Positions 17,220 to 27,777 of a DNA stretch of 30,899 nucleotides are shown one piece after another (position 1 is the first letter of the stretch; every line of letters begins with the position of its first letter). Origin of the DNA: Chara braunii (Eukaryota; Streptophyta; Charophyceae; Charales; Characeae); contig BFEA01000023.1 in NCBI GenBank assembly GCA_003427395.1, positions 2,783,390 to 2,814,288 of the forward strand, in the 5' to 3' direction. The notes beneath the pieces were generated by a model that was given only the letters and a program-made list of their open reading frames with translations, was not told the origin of the DNA and searched no databases. Made by a program: the position numbers and the translations under genes.

Positions 17220-18310
17220 TTGAGGATGGATTTGAATCATTGGTCCTATGCTTGTGGGTTCATTCCATTGGCACAGGTATTGACTCCTTCATTTCGGGAG
17301 TCTTCGCTTAGAGAAGGTAATTCTCTAAACGTGTTGTTGCCCGAGTACGAGCAACTCAAATTTCGGACCGTCATCGGTACTTTTGGTGGGCCTCAGAGTA
17401 CCTCGGTGATATCAGTCGCCTTCGTCCTCCAAACAACAGCGCCAATGACCACAAATCCGAAGAGAGCGAATCCCTGGGAAAGTCTTAATATGTGTCGCAA
17501 TCGTCTTCATCTTGTTCCCCTTCTTCTAGTTGCGCAATTCCTTTTCATTCTGCTGCTACTCTTGTTCTCGTTCCTTTTTCATTCGCCCACGAACCTTCTG
17601 CAGGTCCTTCTCCTCCCCCTCCTCCATCTCCGTCCCGCTCGATCTAGGAAGTTCCTCCTCCACACACCCCTAACCCTGAACAACGTGGTAGAGCGTTTGC
17701 ACTTCCCTCTCCTCTTTGCAAAGCGAAACTACCTTAGTTAGTCCTCTTCATCCCCACTTCCATGGAAAACCTTCACACCCACCATGCATATCTTCATCTC
17801 GTTCGCCGCCATGTCCCTCTAGACGACCACTATCTTCGTATGCATTCGGTGGTAAATATCCCACTTGATTTCCTTGACTTTTGCCAACTTCCTCCCATTG
17901 GCCCTGTTCATCCTTAGTGACTACAAATGGGCAAATATTATTACCGACTATTGTTATGTTTGTCTTCCAACCACTTATCTTCCTTATCCCGCTTCTGCTA
18001 TTCCTCCCTTCTGTTTTCCTATCCTTTTCTATTCCTTGGCATATAGGATTGAAAAATTATAGATCTTCTTTGCTTTGTGACTGCGAAGTTTATCGTAGAA
18101 AGGGTGGTGAGAAGGGTTCATGATGATGTCTTGCAGATGTTGTTCATGCTCTAATGAGATTATTTGTGACCATCTTCCAGGAGAGACACACTTGGGGGGT
18201 ATGGTATGTTCAAAAGACTTTTAGGTGTGTTGTTCTAGACTATGGCTCCAAGCTCGATGTTTATCTCACTCCTTTTCCTGAAGATCCTCGTCCTCTTATT
18301 TTCTATTGCC
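17220..18310 (+). pseudogene. Broken coding region of unknown family
   Basis: A chain of frames suggests a frameshifted former gene. The longest open frame in the window (17220-17741, 173 codons) includes FRTVIGTFGGPQSTSVISVA, then turns into leucine-rich translation. In that later part the alternative frame reads as a Ser/Pro-rich tract containing GPSPPPPPSPS near 17610. A 51-codon frame at 17762-17919 begins MENLHTHHAYLHL and includes NIPLDFLDFCQLPP. A third frame, about 18072-18160, has AKFIVERVVRRVHDDVL. It shifts by one base into ADVVHALMRLFVTIFQE and VVLDYGSKLDVYLTPFPEDP, ending at a stop near 18314. I recognise no domain. The composition of the pieces is protein-like but could also be chance. 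Confidence 0.35.
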
Positions 18311-18314
18311 TCTA

Positions 18315-19037
18315 ACCACCTCGTGGCGAACATCTTTGGCAATGATATGGTTGATTTTGGTGATGAAGAGCTCCCACACAGGGAAAATCATCCAGGTATA
18401 TCTGACCTACAAATCTCAAACTCCTTAAAGAATAAACACAAAAATGAAAGAAAAAGTATTATGAAAAAAAACAAACTATTGTATGACAATCCAAGATAAT
18501 AGGAAAATCTACCTTGAAAAGAGAAAAACAAAAAGGGGGTACAATCAAAGTAATTATCGTAATAAGTATATATCGAAATCATCCGACATGTGTCTTTGAT
18601 CTCATTTCAGACCAAGGGTCCACAATTAATCGGTGATTTTAAGTGAGGGTTGGAGTGACGAGCAACACTCCTTCAGTCACTATAAAAGCAAACAGTTGTT
18701 CAACAATTGTCACACAAGGCTCTCATGTTGCTTGAGTGTTGTCGCACACTCTAAGGCAACTGTGAGGAACTTCTAGATCACTTTTGGCGATGAGGGAGTA
18801 GTTGTTGGAGCATTGTTGGAGCAGGGAGGGGGAGCCATGACAGTCATAGTCGCGACAAGTGAAGCACTCCGCTCACACCTGACTTGGTGTTGGACTGGGG
18901 ATACTACTTTTGGGATCACTCTGTGGGGTTGGGATCTCGTCTTCGGGCCCAAAAGAGCGACATTTTGGACGTGGTTTTCATTAGGGTCCAAATTTTTATT
19001 AAATTTACATTTCTTTTTATACAACATGAGGGGAAGT
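18315..19037. other. No recognisable gene
   Basis: AT-rich part followed by mixed sequence. A TATA-like ACTATAAAAGC lies near 18680, after a GAGTGACGAGCAACACTCC stretch. No frame with a recognisable product. Confidence 0.5.
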
Positions 19038-19786
19038 ACTGACGGTGTCGTTGCGAATACCCTTAGAAGAGTATCCGCCCTCGTTTTTGCAAGTGACAGA
19101 AGTGAGGTTTTGATTGAAAATTGGGTTTGAAAGTTTGGTGCTCCACACGAGTCGCAATAATTTTTTCTTGTTTGTGACCGATTGTGCGCTAAAGGAAAAA
19201 TAGGGAGTGTGTGGGCGCGCAGTTCCGAGGCGCGCGTGATTTTTCCCGTTGATATTGTAGAGCCGACACAACTGTCATCCGCCTTTTGTGCTTGATTTAA
19301 TTATGACTAAAATATATTTTTCTTTTCTCGGTACAATAGACCGTGGCATGCGCATGTGCAAAGGCGGCATTTCTATCAGCAGTACCAGGGATGACTACCG
19401 GTGCCACAATTTTTTAGAAACAACTACTTTTATTTTATTCGAAGGGACTTTGGTGCCTGCATAGAGCAAGGTGCAATAATGTTTTATGGTACATGACCCC
19501 CAATTGGAAATATTCCTCGCAACCTTTATGAGAGCATGCGTACAGAGTCACCATAGACAAAAAATGAGTTTCAACACTAAAACGATAAAAGTGCGGCTTT
19601 GACGCAGAAGATGCTACGTACGGCGGTCAGGAGCGGCACCAGGTCTCCCCCGTGTGGCTAATGTCGGGGTTTTGCGGCCGTGGATTTTGTCGGTAGTCCA
19701 AGTTGTGGCCTTGGGATGCTTCCATAGGCTCACACATAGCACGATACCCACTCATATAAAATTTAGCGGGTGCTAGTTTCATCCTT

Positions 19787-19849
19787 GGGCCTAACACTAT
19801 TGGTTATGGTATTGGACTTTCACCCAGTAGATCTGGGGATCGAGGCCAG
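19787..19849 (+). pseudogene. tRNA-like sequence (first head of T2)
   Basis: GGGCCTAACACTATTGGTTA resembles a tRNA start and A box. GGGGATCGAGGCC resembles a B box about 35 bases on. A T-rich stretch at about 20021-20030 could be a terminator. Same position in the composite as 2522-2582. Confidence 0.45.
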
Positions 19850-20063
19850 CAATTGGCAGCGATGAAGTGATGGAGCAGCAAAGGAAACTGAGGGGTTGAA
19901 GGTCCGACAAGGCTGTCCTCCTTGGTTTTGTTGCCACCCTCAATCGCAAGCCCGATTGGTGGGACCGCGGGGTGCTGACGATTCCCCCCCCCCCCCCTCA
20001 ACGGAGTTCCGTGGTCCTCTATTTTTTTTTGGGACAAGTACTGAGACCAGTCCCGAAGTCAAC

Positions 20064-20125
20064 TGGCCTAGGCTCAGTTGGTACACTTCTCAACTGTTGA
20101 AATAGAGACTTGAGTCCGATCTGCA
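20064..20125 (+). pseudogene. tRNA-like sequence (second head of T2)
   Basis: GGCTCAGTTGGTACA is a very good A box. CTTGAGTCCGATC is a degraded B-box region. The middle CAACTGTTGAAAT is shared with T1 (GAACTGTTGAAAT). Read as the tRNA-derived head upstream of the U6-like part. Confidence 0.55.
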
Positions 20126-20216
20126 CTAAGAGCGGACGAGTGAAATGCCGCAACTCCGATTTACCTAGGGCCAGTCAGTTCGATGATGATATCTCGGGAC
20201 CTCAACCGACAACCTC

Positions 20217-20300
20217 GTCCTTCAGGACATACTTTAAAACTGGAACGATACGAAGAAGATTAGCATGGCTCTACGCAAGGATAGTACGTATAAATCGAGA
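20217..20300 (+). pseudogene. U6 snRNA-like sequence, near full length
   Basis: The 5' hairpin GTCCTTCAGGAC is followed by ACTGGAACGATACGAAGAAG, ATTAGCATGGCTCTACGCAA, GGATAGTACGTATAAATCGA. This covers U6 from the first base to near the 3' end with substitutions and small changes. The ACAGAGA box reads ACGAAGA, so it is unlikely to be functional. No USE or TATA element stands at the usual distance upstream; the second tRNA-like head lies there instead. Confidence 0.85.
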
Positions 20301-21253
20301 GCGAGCATATGTTACCAACATTTGACATCCCAAAATGCTATCTGACCAGGCATTGTTAGGGCGCGATATAATTGAGAAGGAGCTCAGTGGGCAGACGAAA
20401 ACGACGACGAGGAAGGTGAAAGGCGAGGTGAACTACGAGACAGAGGAAACGAGCAGAAGGGGAAGGAATTGACACCTACCTATTTGCAACAATGGGCCGA
20501 TGTATCTGCCTATGTTTTAACAAATAATCCATTCTCATTCTCCGTATCGGGTGAGTAGCTGTGTTGAGGCACGCCACTATCTTCATCGTGTTTCATTGAC
20601 GTACTCGTCCTTGTCACGCTAGTCTAAGCCGTCGTCAAATTCTTGCACAATGTGAAGATCACCATCATCAGGAACGTGTCGTGCTGCTGTTATGCGCGTA
20701 ATCGATCTAAAGTTCGCTGTGTTGATTATCGTGTTATTTGTCCTTGTGGCAATCTTCGTCATGTTGCCAGCGCACGAAGTTGTTTATGTTGATTTGTTGT
20801 TATCCTCGCGTTGAAGACTACTGTTTCACTTGCGTACTAAGGACTGTATGAACCTGGCCGGAAGGTTGGCTATATACCTTAAGAGAGGGGGTAGAGTGTA
20901 GTAGTATGAGGATCTAGCGAATGAATGCTCCAAGGGTTAAGCGGAAGATTCATTCTCGTGTTGCAAATTTGGTGAGTGGTTGGGCAAGGCCCAAAAGCGG
21001 TGTGTGCCCACTCACGATCACGCATGTCGTCCCTATCCTTGTATTGCTCCTCGGTGGGATCGTGCTTGCGGTCGACATATTCCCTGCATGTGGCAACAGT
21101 CATGAATAGCGACTTCGTTGTCCACGTGGCTGCGAGAGGCTGGTGGAAGTCACGGTTGGCGCACATCCAACTCTGGGAGTAATTGAAGGGAAGAACTCTT
21201 GGCACATATGGTTAATAGGCGGCAAATTGGTGAACTCTGAACGCTACTCCGAA
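20301..21253. other. No recognisable gene
   Basis: Mixed sequence. A minus-strand frame at 20879-21205 (108 codons, with CREYVDRKHDPTEEQYKDRD) reads like protein but matches no family I know. A short purine-rich stretch near 20395-20470 is present. Confidence 0.4.
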
Positions 21254-22238
21254 TAGGGTTTTATAGTGTTTTTCAGTTTTTATTTTTTATTTTTTTTGCT
21301 TGTTTTTTTTTTTGATGTTTGTATTATGAACCTGCTAATAAACGCCCTCTACCCCCTTTCTTTGTATGCTACGTCATTCCTCTCTACCTATCTCTAATAC
21401 GTCACCAAGTACATTGCGGAGTAGCGAGCAACCGCAGTGATTCAAAATGAATGTATGTGAGCAGTTTTTCTGATCTCGTACTGTCTTCTCAGGATGCGTT
21501 TAATTTAAAGGGAGGACGGCGCCCCATCTGCATGACTATACCCACGCACTCACTCACACACACACATGCACACTCACTAGCATACTCAAGCTCCAGGCTC
21601 CAACGCATACGTGCATGTGCCTTCGTATGTGCGCGTGCTTGCATCCCCCCTTCTCTCAACCCGAGAGATGGTTAATGGAAAACCAAAAATTCGGTGTTTT
21701 TCGGTGCACCACCACAAACAATGCCGTAAAATATTTAGCTAGGGTTTTATAGTGTTTTTTAGGGTTTTTTTTTTCCATTTTTTTTTGCTTGTTTTTTTTT
21801 TTAATGTTTGTATTATGAACCTGCATTATTTGTTCGCTAAATTTTTGACGGCATTGCTTGTGGTGGTGCGCCGAAAAACACCGAATTTTTGATCTTTCAT
21901 TAACCATCTCTCGGGTTGAGAGAAGGGGGGGTGTAAGCACGCGCACATACGAAGGCACATGCACGTATGAGCTGGAGCCAGGAACTTGAGTATGCTGGTG
22001 AGTGTGCATGTGTGTGTGTGAGTCAGTGCGTGGGTGTAGTCATGCAGATGGGGCATCGTCCTCCCTTCAAATTAAACGCACCCCGAGGAGACAGTACGGG
22101 ATCAGAAAAACTGCTCATATACATTAATTTTGAATCACTGCGGTTGCTCGCTAGTCGGCAATGCACTTGGTGACGTATCAGAGATAGGTAGAGGGGAATA
22201 AGGTAGCATACAAAGAAAGGGGGGAGAGGGCGTTTATT
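21254..22238. repeat. Long inverted repeat, arms about 403 bp, with its loop duplicated upstream
   Basis: The left arm 21337-21739 and right arm 21836-22238 are reverse complements at roughly 95% by eye. Both carry AATAAACGCCCTCT, GCGAGCAACCGCAGTG, a CA-rich tract, CATACGTGCATGTGCC, CTCTCAACCCGAGAGATGG and ATTCGGTGTTTTTCGG. The loop 21740-21835 (TAGGGTTTTATAGTG, a T-rich stretch, GTTTGTATTATGAACCTGC) is repeated in the same orientation just outside the left arm at 21254-21335. The order is therefore loop, arm, loop, inverted arm. A transcript would fold into a hairpin of about 900 bases. High arm identity implies recent origin or correction. Confidence 0.9.
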
Positions 22239-22683
22239 CGTATACCTAGTTGTGTTCTCACGGAAGATTCATTATCACCTATAGGATGTCTCTTTCCCTG
22301 TTTTAGCTGGGGATTCATTCTCATTTTGTTCATCTGGTGATTTTTTTCGTCCTTTCTGTTGAAGGCGGTCGCCATTTAGATACATATATCTTTGTCGTTG
22401 ATGCCCACAACAGTTAAAGGCTTAATTTATTCATTCCTATGGCCGCATTCGCCTATCTATCTGAACATAACGGCAACAGGAGTGCACTCGGTATTGCACT
22501 CAGTAAGATTATGAAAGTAGGATGCACCTAGCCTCAGTTAAGGCAAGGTGTATTTATTGCAATATTTTTACTTTACTTACCTTAATTACTTTGCATCTAC
22601 TTTCTCTTTTTCTAATATCTTATTCCACTGAGGAGACTAGCCCGATGGGACGAATCTGATCTGGGCAGATTTCTTGTACAGTG
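22239..22683. other. No recognisable gene
   Basis: Mixed AT-rich sequence. No repeat or frame of note. Confidence 0.5.
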
Positions 22684-23076
22684 AGTTAATGACTTAGGTA
22701 CTCCTTTGATGGGTGATAATTTAGAGTCCGCTTATACGTTAGGAATCTACCTCACATTGTTGGAAAAGTTACGAGGCTTTAGTGTTGGTAACTGGTGTCT
22801 TTGCAGTGTTTTAAGCACTGCACCAGATACTATTGCGGTAGGAGTTGCTGTGTTGTGGATAAATTAGGTGTTGAAGTTATCGGATTGGCTAAGGGTACTC
22901 ATATGACTGGTGCTACTTTCATTCAAACAAATGTTGGTAACCACACAAAATCTGGTTATAATGTTGTCATTCCTCCTAACAATACACCGCAACTTTACGG
23001 TATCGTGTCCCCTGCAACAACAAGTTGCTCGTCCGGAAAGCAGCTAAGTTCAATAGTGACTAAAACTGTTAGTTAA
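22684..23076 (+). other. Two overlapping frames of unknown nature
   Basis: The frame from about 22684 to 22866 includes GDNLESAYTLGIYLTLLEKL. The second, 22795-23076 (93 codons), includes GLAKGTHMTGATFIQTNVGN and SGYNVVIPPNNTP and ends at a TAA. The codon pattern and residue mix look more protein-like than most frames here. No domain is recognised. It could be an exon or a frameshifted relic. Confidence 0.25.
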
Positions 23077-23139
23077 CAAGAGTGTTGTTGTTTCCCACAT
23101 TTGGCAATTGTCGTTTTCGGTGGAGGGGTGTTGTGATTG

Positions 23140-23530
23140 TCACCTTGAGGCTGCTATTGATGTGTAGAGTTTTTTGAAATCGGGTTTCAATGATTTAAAA
23201 AATCTTGAAAATGTTGAATGTCCCCTCTTTGGATAATGTTGAACATTTTCGAATGCCACCCTTGTACCCCAATGTATATACACATTAAAGATACTAAAAA
23301 TTTTAAAATGATGAAGATGCTGAAAATTATGAGCACCACCCCGAAGTGTCTGGGCGAATTTTGACATTAAGGATTATGAAATTTTTGAAGTGTTGAAGAT
23401 GGTGAAAAGAGATGACCCCCTTCATCTTCACCTATTTTATTTTATTTATGAAGGGGTTACTCATAATTTTCAGCATCTTAACCACTTCAAAAATTTCAAA
23501 AATTTCATAGTCTAAGATTGTATTCAAGTT
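23140..23530. repeat. AT-rich imperfect inverted repeats
   Basis: Blocks of GAAATTTTTGAAGTGTTGAAG near 23379 pair with CTTAACCACTTCAAAAATTTC near 23484. Related AAATTTTAAAATGATGAAGATG pieces lie upstream. Read as a diverged hairpin of about 160 bases. A C-rich run follows at about 23575-23592. Confidence 0.5.
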
Positions 23531-23943
23531 AAAGATTTCAAAAACTTTGAAGTGGTGAAAAAATTAAAACCCTTCCCCCCTCCCCCCCCCCCTTCATTTG
23601 TTTTTGCTCTGAGAGAAGTGTAATCAAAATTTAAGTACCTATATAAATATTGAACATTAGGGACATATTAATCACTAGTCGTTTTATGAGTTTCAGGTAC
23701 TGCTTGACCTTGACCTTCATCAGGGCCCAGGTATCACGACCCTTCGGCTCAACAATTTACAAGGTGTGCCTCATAGTAATGCATGAAATAGTATTGGTTC
23801 ACATCAATTTTGGAATTTATAAAACATGCCTCATAGCGATGCATGAATACGATTGGTTCGCAAATGAAAGAGAGTTACCTCAATAGACTCGTGGGGGGTG
23901 ACCCGATAAATGGCTATTATCTAATATACAACTTTGGGTCATG

Positions 23944-24460
23944 GTTGCATGTTCTTTGCCGCAATATTTTGTCTATGCGTTGTTTTAATCCTACGTATAA
24001 CATTTTTTGCTAACTCGTTCAATTGAGAGATATGTAGAGCCGTATGTCGAAGCTAGACGCCTCTTTGAGATAAAATATTTTCGACTTCTCCTCCGAATTC
24101 AAACCGGTTATGAGTTTTCAAACTCCTATTGGTATAAGTAGCTATCTCCGTCACTTTACATATTTTAAAAGGATGGACCTCTATCCGTTTCGTAAAATGA
24201 TCAATAAGGACTAGTAAAGTACTATATTCACATATATTAGATCCACTTGACACGGGAACATTTGTCACATCCATACAGGCACGTCGGAAATAAAGTTTTA
24301 CCCCAATCGGCATGATCGCATTTGAAACTTGGATGGGGCCTTGATCTGCAACACATACTAAATAACTCTTAACTATATATTTTATGCCGTACCGAATATT
24401 AGCTCCCCACCAATAGATTGGAGCGATAGGTAGGAGTGTATGCTCTTACCATTACTCCTA
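23944..24460 (-). pseudogene. Ty3/gypsy integrase fragment
   Basis: Read on the minus strand, it opens with the zinc-binding region IYWWGANIRYGIKYIVKSYL followed by VC. An upstream EHTLL histidine fits the HHCC pattern, with one cysteine replaced by Y. Then come the core start CMDVTNVPVSSGSN and LVLIDHFTKRIEVHPFK, matching the first catalytic Asp region of gypsy integrases (usual form LVLIDHFTKWIEVYPLK). LSQRGV fits the second Asp motif (LSDRG) with the Asp lost. A further stretch, QLNELAKNVIRRIKTTHRQN, near 23950-24010 may belong to the C-terminal helix after a deletion. Frame breaks and missing catalytic residues show it is dead. Reverse transcriptase is not found upstream. Confidence 0.75.
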
Positions 24461-25638
24461 GTTGTTGACGCAAACGGATTGTTTAAAAAAAAAATAAAAA
24501 AAAATGAAGCAAAGTAAACCATTATTGGAATCGGTTGCGTCATGTTTGGTTCATTCAACTGGCTGTGGACTTCGTCAATTACGCTAGCTATACATGCCTT
24601 CAATTATGAGGATCGACCACAAGTAGCAGACGAACTTCGCTTGGATGAGCGAGAGTCAGAAGATGAACGTTTCCGTTCTCTTGCCGGTTCGTCCTAATCG
24701 GACAGGAATCGACATGTGTCAGTTCCGATAGCAACCTCACACCATACACAGTTTTTCTTTACGGAATAGACTAAAAATGCGGAAGGGTACGGAAAACATG
24801 CAACGGGGGTGTGCCAAGAATTTTCGGAAAAGTGGGTCTGGAGTTTCAGGTCGGAATTGAAATCTCTTGTGTCGGTTCCGGTTATGGTTAGAACGAAGGT
24901 GAAATAGCGGGTGAGCAATGCCAACCTCATTCAAAAAGTAGCTTTAGACCTCTTCCTTGCTCTACAACATTTTTTACCCTATCGGAATGGTGCGAGAGTG
25001 TACGGAGAATCTCAGTTATAGACAAGTGTTTGGCGACGTGTCTCTCAGAGTTTTGAGTTGGATTCAAAGGGGCGCAAACACACAACTCTTTCTACTAGTA
25101 CGTTATATCTACGTGGCACGAGGATTGTTAGTGCACGAAGTGTGAGGCTAGTGAGGGACAATAATTGACCTAGGAATAACGAACAACTTGTTGAAAGACA
25201 GTAGAATAGAGAAGGAAAGATTATGTTTACAATTATAAATCGCGAGTTAACAAAACCCGAACACTGCATCTCATAAGGAAACTCATATGGTCATCTGATT
25301 TGCACTATAACTTCGCGCATGTTCCACTTGCATACGTGTGTCTTTTCCTTGCTACATAGGAAGTTGGTAGATGGGCAAGGATGTTCGTGCAACTGCGAAG
25401 CAGATGATTGGGGCGGGTCAGACAACATCGTTATAGAAAGAGTCTTTGTTGTCTACGGAGGGAGTAAATAACACCCATCACTCACGTCCATTGTTTACAA
25501 AACAAACAGATATTATCCTATTCGTGCAAGGTACGATGAATGCGTACACCACTCTTCTGTTATGACTCTTCACGCAAGTAGAAGAGTGTAACGGGAGTGT
25601 TGTACTCACTCGCCTTGGAAACTTGGAAATGGAAGCCC
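24461..25638. other. No recognisable gene
   Basis: Region upstream of the gypsy fragment on its coding strand. No reverse transcriptase or RNase H motif could be seen. The sequence AAGAGTGTAACGGGAGTG near 25580 resembles AAGAGTGTAATTAGTG near 26393, on the other side of the retroposon pair. Confidence 0.45.
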
Positions 25639-25860
25639 TTTTTTTTTTTTTTTTTTTCCTTAGACCGAGCTCATGGTACTAGACATGGTGATAAGAGCAT
25701 CCCCCCCAAGTACCCGTCCGCCGGGTGCTCTAGTCTATTGGTGGGGAGCTTCACCTGCTGGAAAACGGGTCCAGCGTCCTATGTAAACATTTGCAAGGAG
25801 CATAAATGCTGGAAAATAGGTCCAATGTCCCATCATACATTTAGTAATCGGTGTCCAACG
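25639..25860 (-). mobile_element. Poly(A)-tailed retroposon 3' end, minus orientation
   Basis: A T-run at 25639-25656 is the complement of a poly(A) tail. Reading away from it on the minus strand, the 3' region contains CTCCCCACCAATAGA and the hairpin GCTGGACCCGTTTTCCAGC (25757-25775). A degraded second copy of the hairpin block lies at 25808. The same order of blocks occurs at 26215-26351 and 29815-29900. Family unknown; could be a SINE or a truncated LINE. Confidence 0.6.
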
Positions 25861-26079
25861 ACGACCTGCCAGTATTGATTACCCTGAAAGCCCTACTCAG
25901 CAGGGATTTGGACTCCCACGACAACATGCATGCTCGAACAAGATGGGGGTATAAGCAGCATTATAGGTTAAGGAGATTACAAATCTCACTGGTGTTATGC
26001 ATGAGTTCACAACGGGTTTGGGACAACACATAGTAACAATGATCAGGGGGGCTCCAAAACTGGGCTGGTTCATTAGACA

Positions 26080-26351
26080 AGGGTGCTCCAGGACGGGATC
26101 GGTATTTTCAGCAGCTCCAGGGAAAATAGAGTCCTGAGTGGAGAAAAAGATATCCACAGCCCTAGGATTACAAATAAGCAAACTCATGCCTCAAGATATT
26201 TCAATGGGATGTCGGACCCGGTTCCCGGCAGGTGCCGCTCCCCATCAATAAATGGAGCAGCTCCGACAGATAAGACCTCAATCCTGACAGTTCTCTTACC
26301 ACTGCCGGGATAGTGGGCTCACGCAAGGGTTATTTAAAAAAAAAAAAAAAA
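26080..26351 (+). mobile_element. Poly(A)-tailed retroposon 3' end, plus orientation
   Basis: Ends in an A-run at 26336-26351. Upstream are GGACCCGGTTCCCGGCAGGT and GCTCCCCATCAATAAA, the same blocks as in the minus-strand copy at 25757 and the copy at 29869. The left limit is uncertain. A frame inside (26083-26313) has no recognised domain. Confidence 0.55.
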
Positions 26352-26609
26352 GTCAGCGACATACATAGGGTACACACACTTATGCAAGCAAAAGAGTGTA
26401 ATTAGTGCTCCACTCCACTCCACTCATCTCATCCTTGATGAAGGTGGGGAGATTCAATGAAGTACAAAATAAATGCATTTAATTTCAGGCAACAACAAAG
26501 TGATCAAAAGAGAATAACATCTATTCTACATAGAAAATAGAGTAAGCCCGAATACCCATGCACTTACAAAAAGAGATTGCCATATGTGTTCGTCTTCCAA
26601 GCGGGGGAG

Positions 26610-27297
26610 TGTTACGGGAAACGTTCACACCCATTCCATTGAAAAAGAAAGACAATCATTCGAGGACTCACATCCATACATCCATTCACAAAAACCAAAG
26701 ACCATGAGACTCACAAATAGGAAAACCAATTGAGACTGAGATGGGAATGAAGAAGATGGTGCTTCGCCATACAACCCTCAAAATAAATCGAGAAAGAAGA
26801 AGAAGAAGTGCACTCTTCTGCTCTCATACACTTGGCACACTGACCAGCCATCATCATCTCTTACCCAGTCTACGTACCGACAATCCCGCCGTCTCGTACT
26901 CAGTACATCAGACAACAGTTGTCACCCCATCAACCCAACTCCTGTGCCGATCCGCCCAAATCATGCATTCCTTTGCAAGTATCTGGCCCATGATCCCACA
27001 AAGCCGAACCAGATCTGTTGGGACTTTCCGACTTGCTGATCATAATTACTTAGCCACTACCCCAACTGAGTTGGCCGATAACATACAAGAGAGTGAGGAA
27101 TACGCGCTTGCGAGATTTATTGTTGCGAAGATAGTGGAAAAGAGATGGATATAAAAAGTAGAGAAAAAGGAAAAAGGGGAAGGAGGAATAAATCGAGAAG
27201 GCCATGTCAATCCTCCGCGAGCATTTTGAACCAACTGAAACGCATAGTGAGGGGTTCGGAGCCACTCTCCACACCGCGGTGCAATTTTTACAGTAAC
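26610..27297 (+). mobile_element. Possible LTR (about 688 bp)
   Basis: A purine-rich tract GCGGGGGAG immediately precedes TGTTACGGG at 26610. A TATA box, TATAAAAAG, stands at 27150. The segment ends with CAGTAAC, the near-complement of TGTTAC. The following TTGGGATCAGC at 27298 resembles an initiator-methionine tRNA primer site (TGGTATCAGAGC) with mismatches. Having a polypurine-like tract on one side and a primer-site-like sequence on the other would fit an LTR shared by two tandem elements. No second LTR is seen in the window. The 137-codon frame at 26741-27154 lies inside it and is probably not a gene. Confidence 0.4.
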
Positions 27298-27369
27298 TTG
27301 GGATCAGCAAGATCCTCTCGAACGTAGTGAGTCAGTGTCACACCAATCGTGAGCAACAACTGACTTGGG

Positions 27370-27720
27370 GCACGTGTTAGCGTTGAGCGGCGGGCGGGCA
27401 GCGAGGCGGTGGCGGCGTGCGGGCTGTGCTATGCTGAACACTGGTGGGGGCGGTGCTGGCTGGTTGAGGGAGGCGGGGCGCTGGCACCTCATGGCTGTGG
27501 GGTGCTGGCTTTCTGCGAGAAGCGAGGCGTTGGCTGCAATGGAGCAGCGAGGCACTGACTGCTAGTGGGAAGCGAAGCGCTGGCAGCATGTAAGGGGCGG
27601 GGCACTGGCCACTTACAGCTAGCGAGGCGTTGGCTCAACAAGTGAATAACATTAGTGTCTGACACGTGGCATACCGCAAGTTGTCGGCGCGAGGGAGGCG
27701 CTGGTGCGCGGGCTCTGTGG
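27370..27720. repeat. Degenerate GC-rich minisatellite
   Basis: The motif AGCGAGGCGNTGGC and variants (GGCGGGGCGCTGGC, AGCGAAGCGCTGGC, AGCGAGGCACTGAC) recurs about eight times at spacings near 30-40 bases. Its frames on both strands are low-complexity products of the repeat. Confidence 0.65.
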
Positions 27721-27777
27721 TGATGTGGATTGGAGAGATGACAACGCTTTACATACGCATGGAATCCGAAGGCGCTT

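Larger units (their letters stand above)
19038..20300 (+). repeat. Large composite dispersed repeat, copy T2
   Basis: Diverged second copy of 1989-3690 in the same orientation. It starts with CGAATACCCTTAGAAGAGTA and ends with a nearly full-length U6-like sequence. It has about 350 bases not aligned to T1 around 19270-19780. It also has a longer linker between the second tRNA-like head and U6 than T1. A C-run occurs at 19984-19997. Poorer in CpG than T1, as expected for an older or longer-methylated copy. Confidence 0.7.

Noticed and set aside
21740-21800. TTTTAGGGTTTT as telomere-type repeat
   Set aside because: A single occurrence within a T-rich loop, not a tandem TTTAGGG array.
26741-27154. 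137-codon frame
   Set aside because: No recognised domain, and it lies within the possible LTR. Kept only as a remark there.
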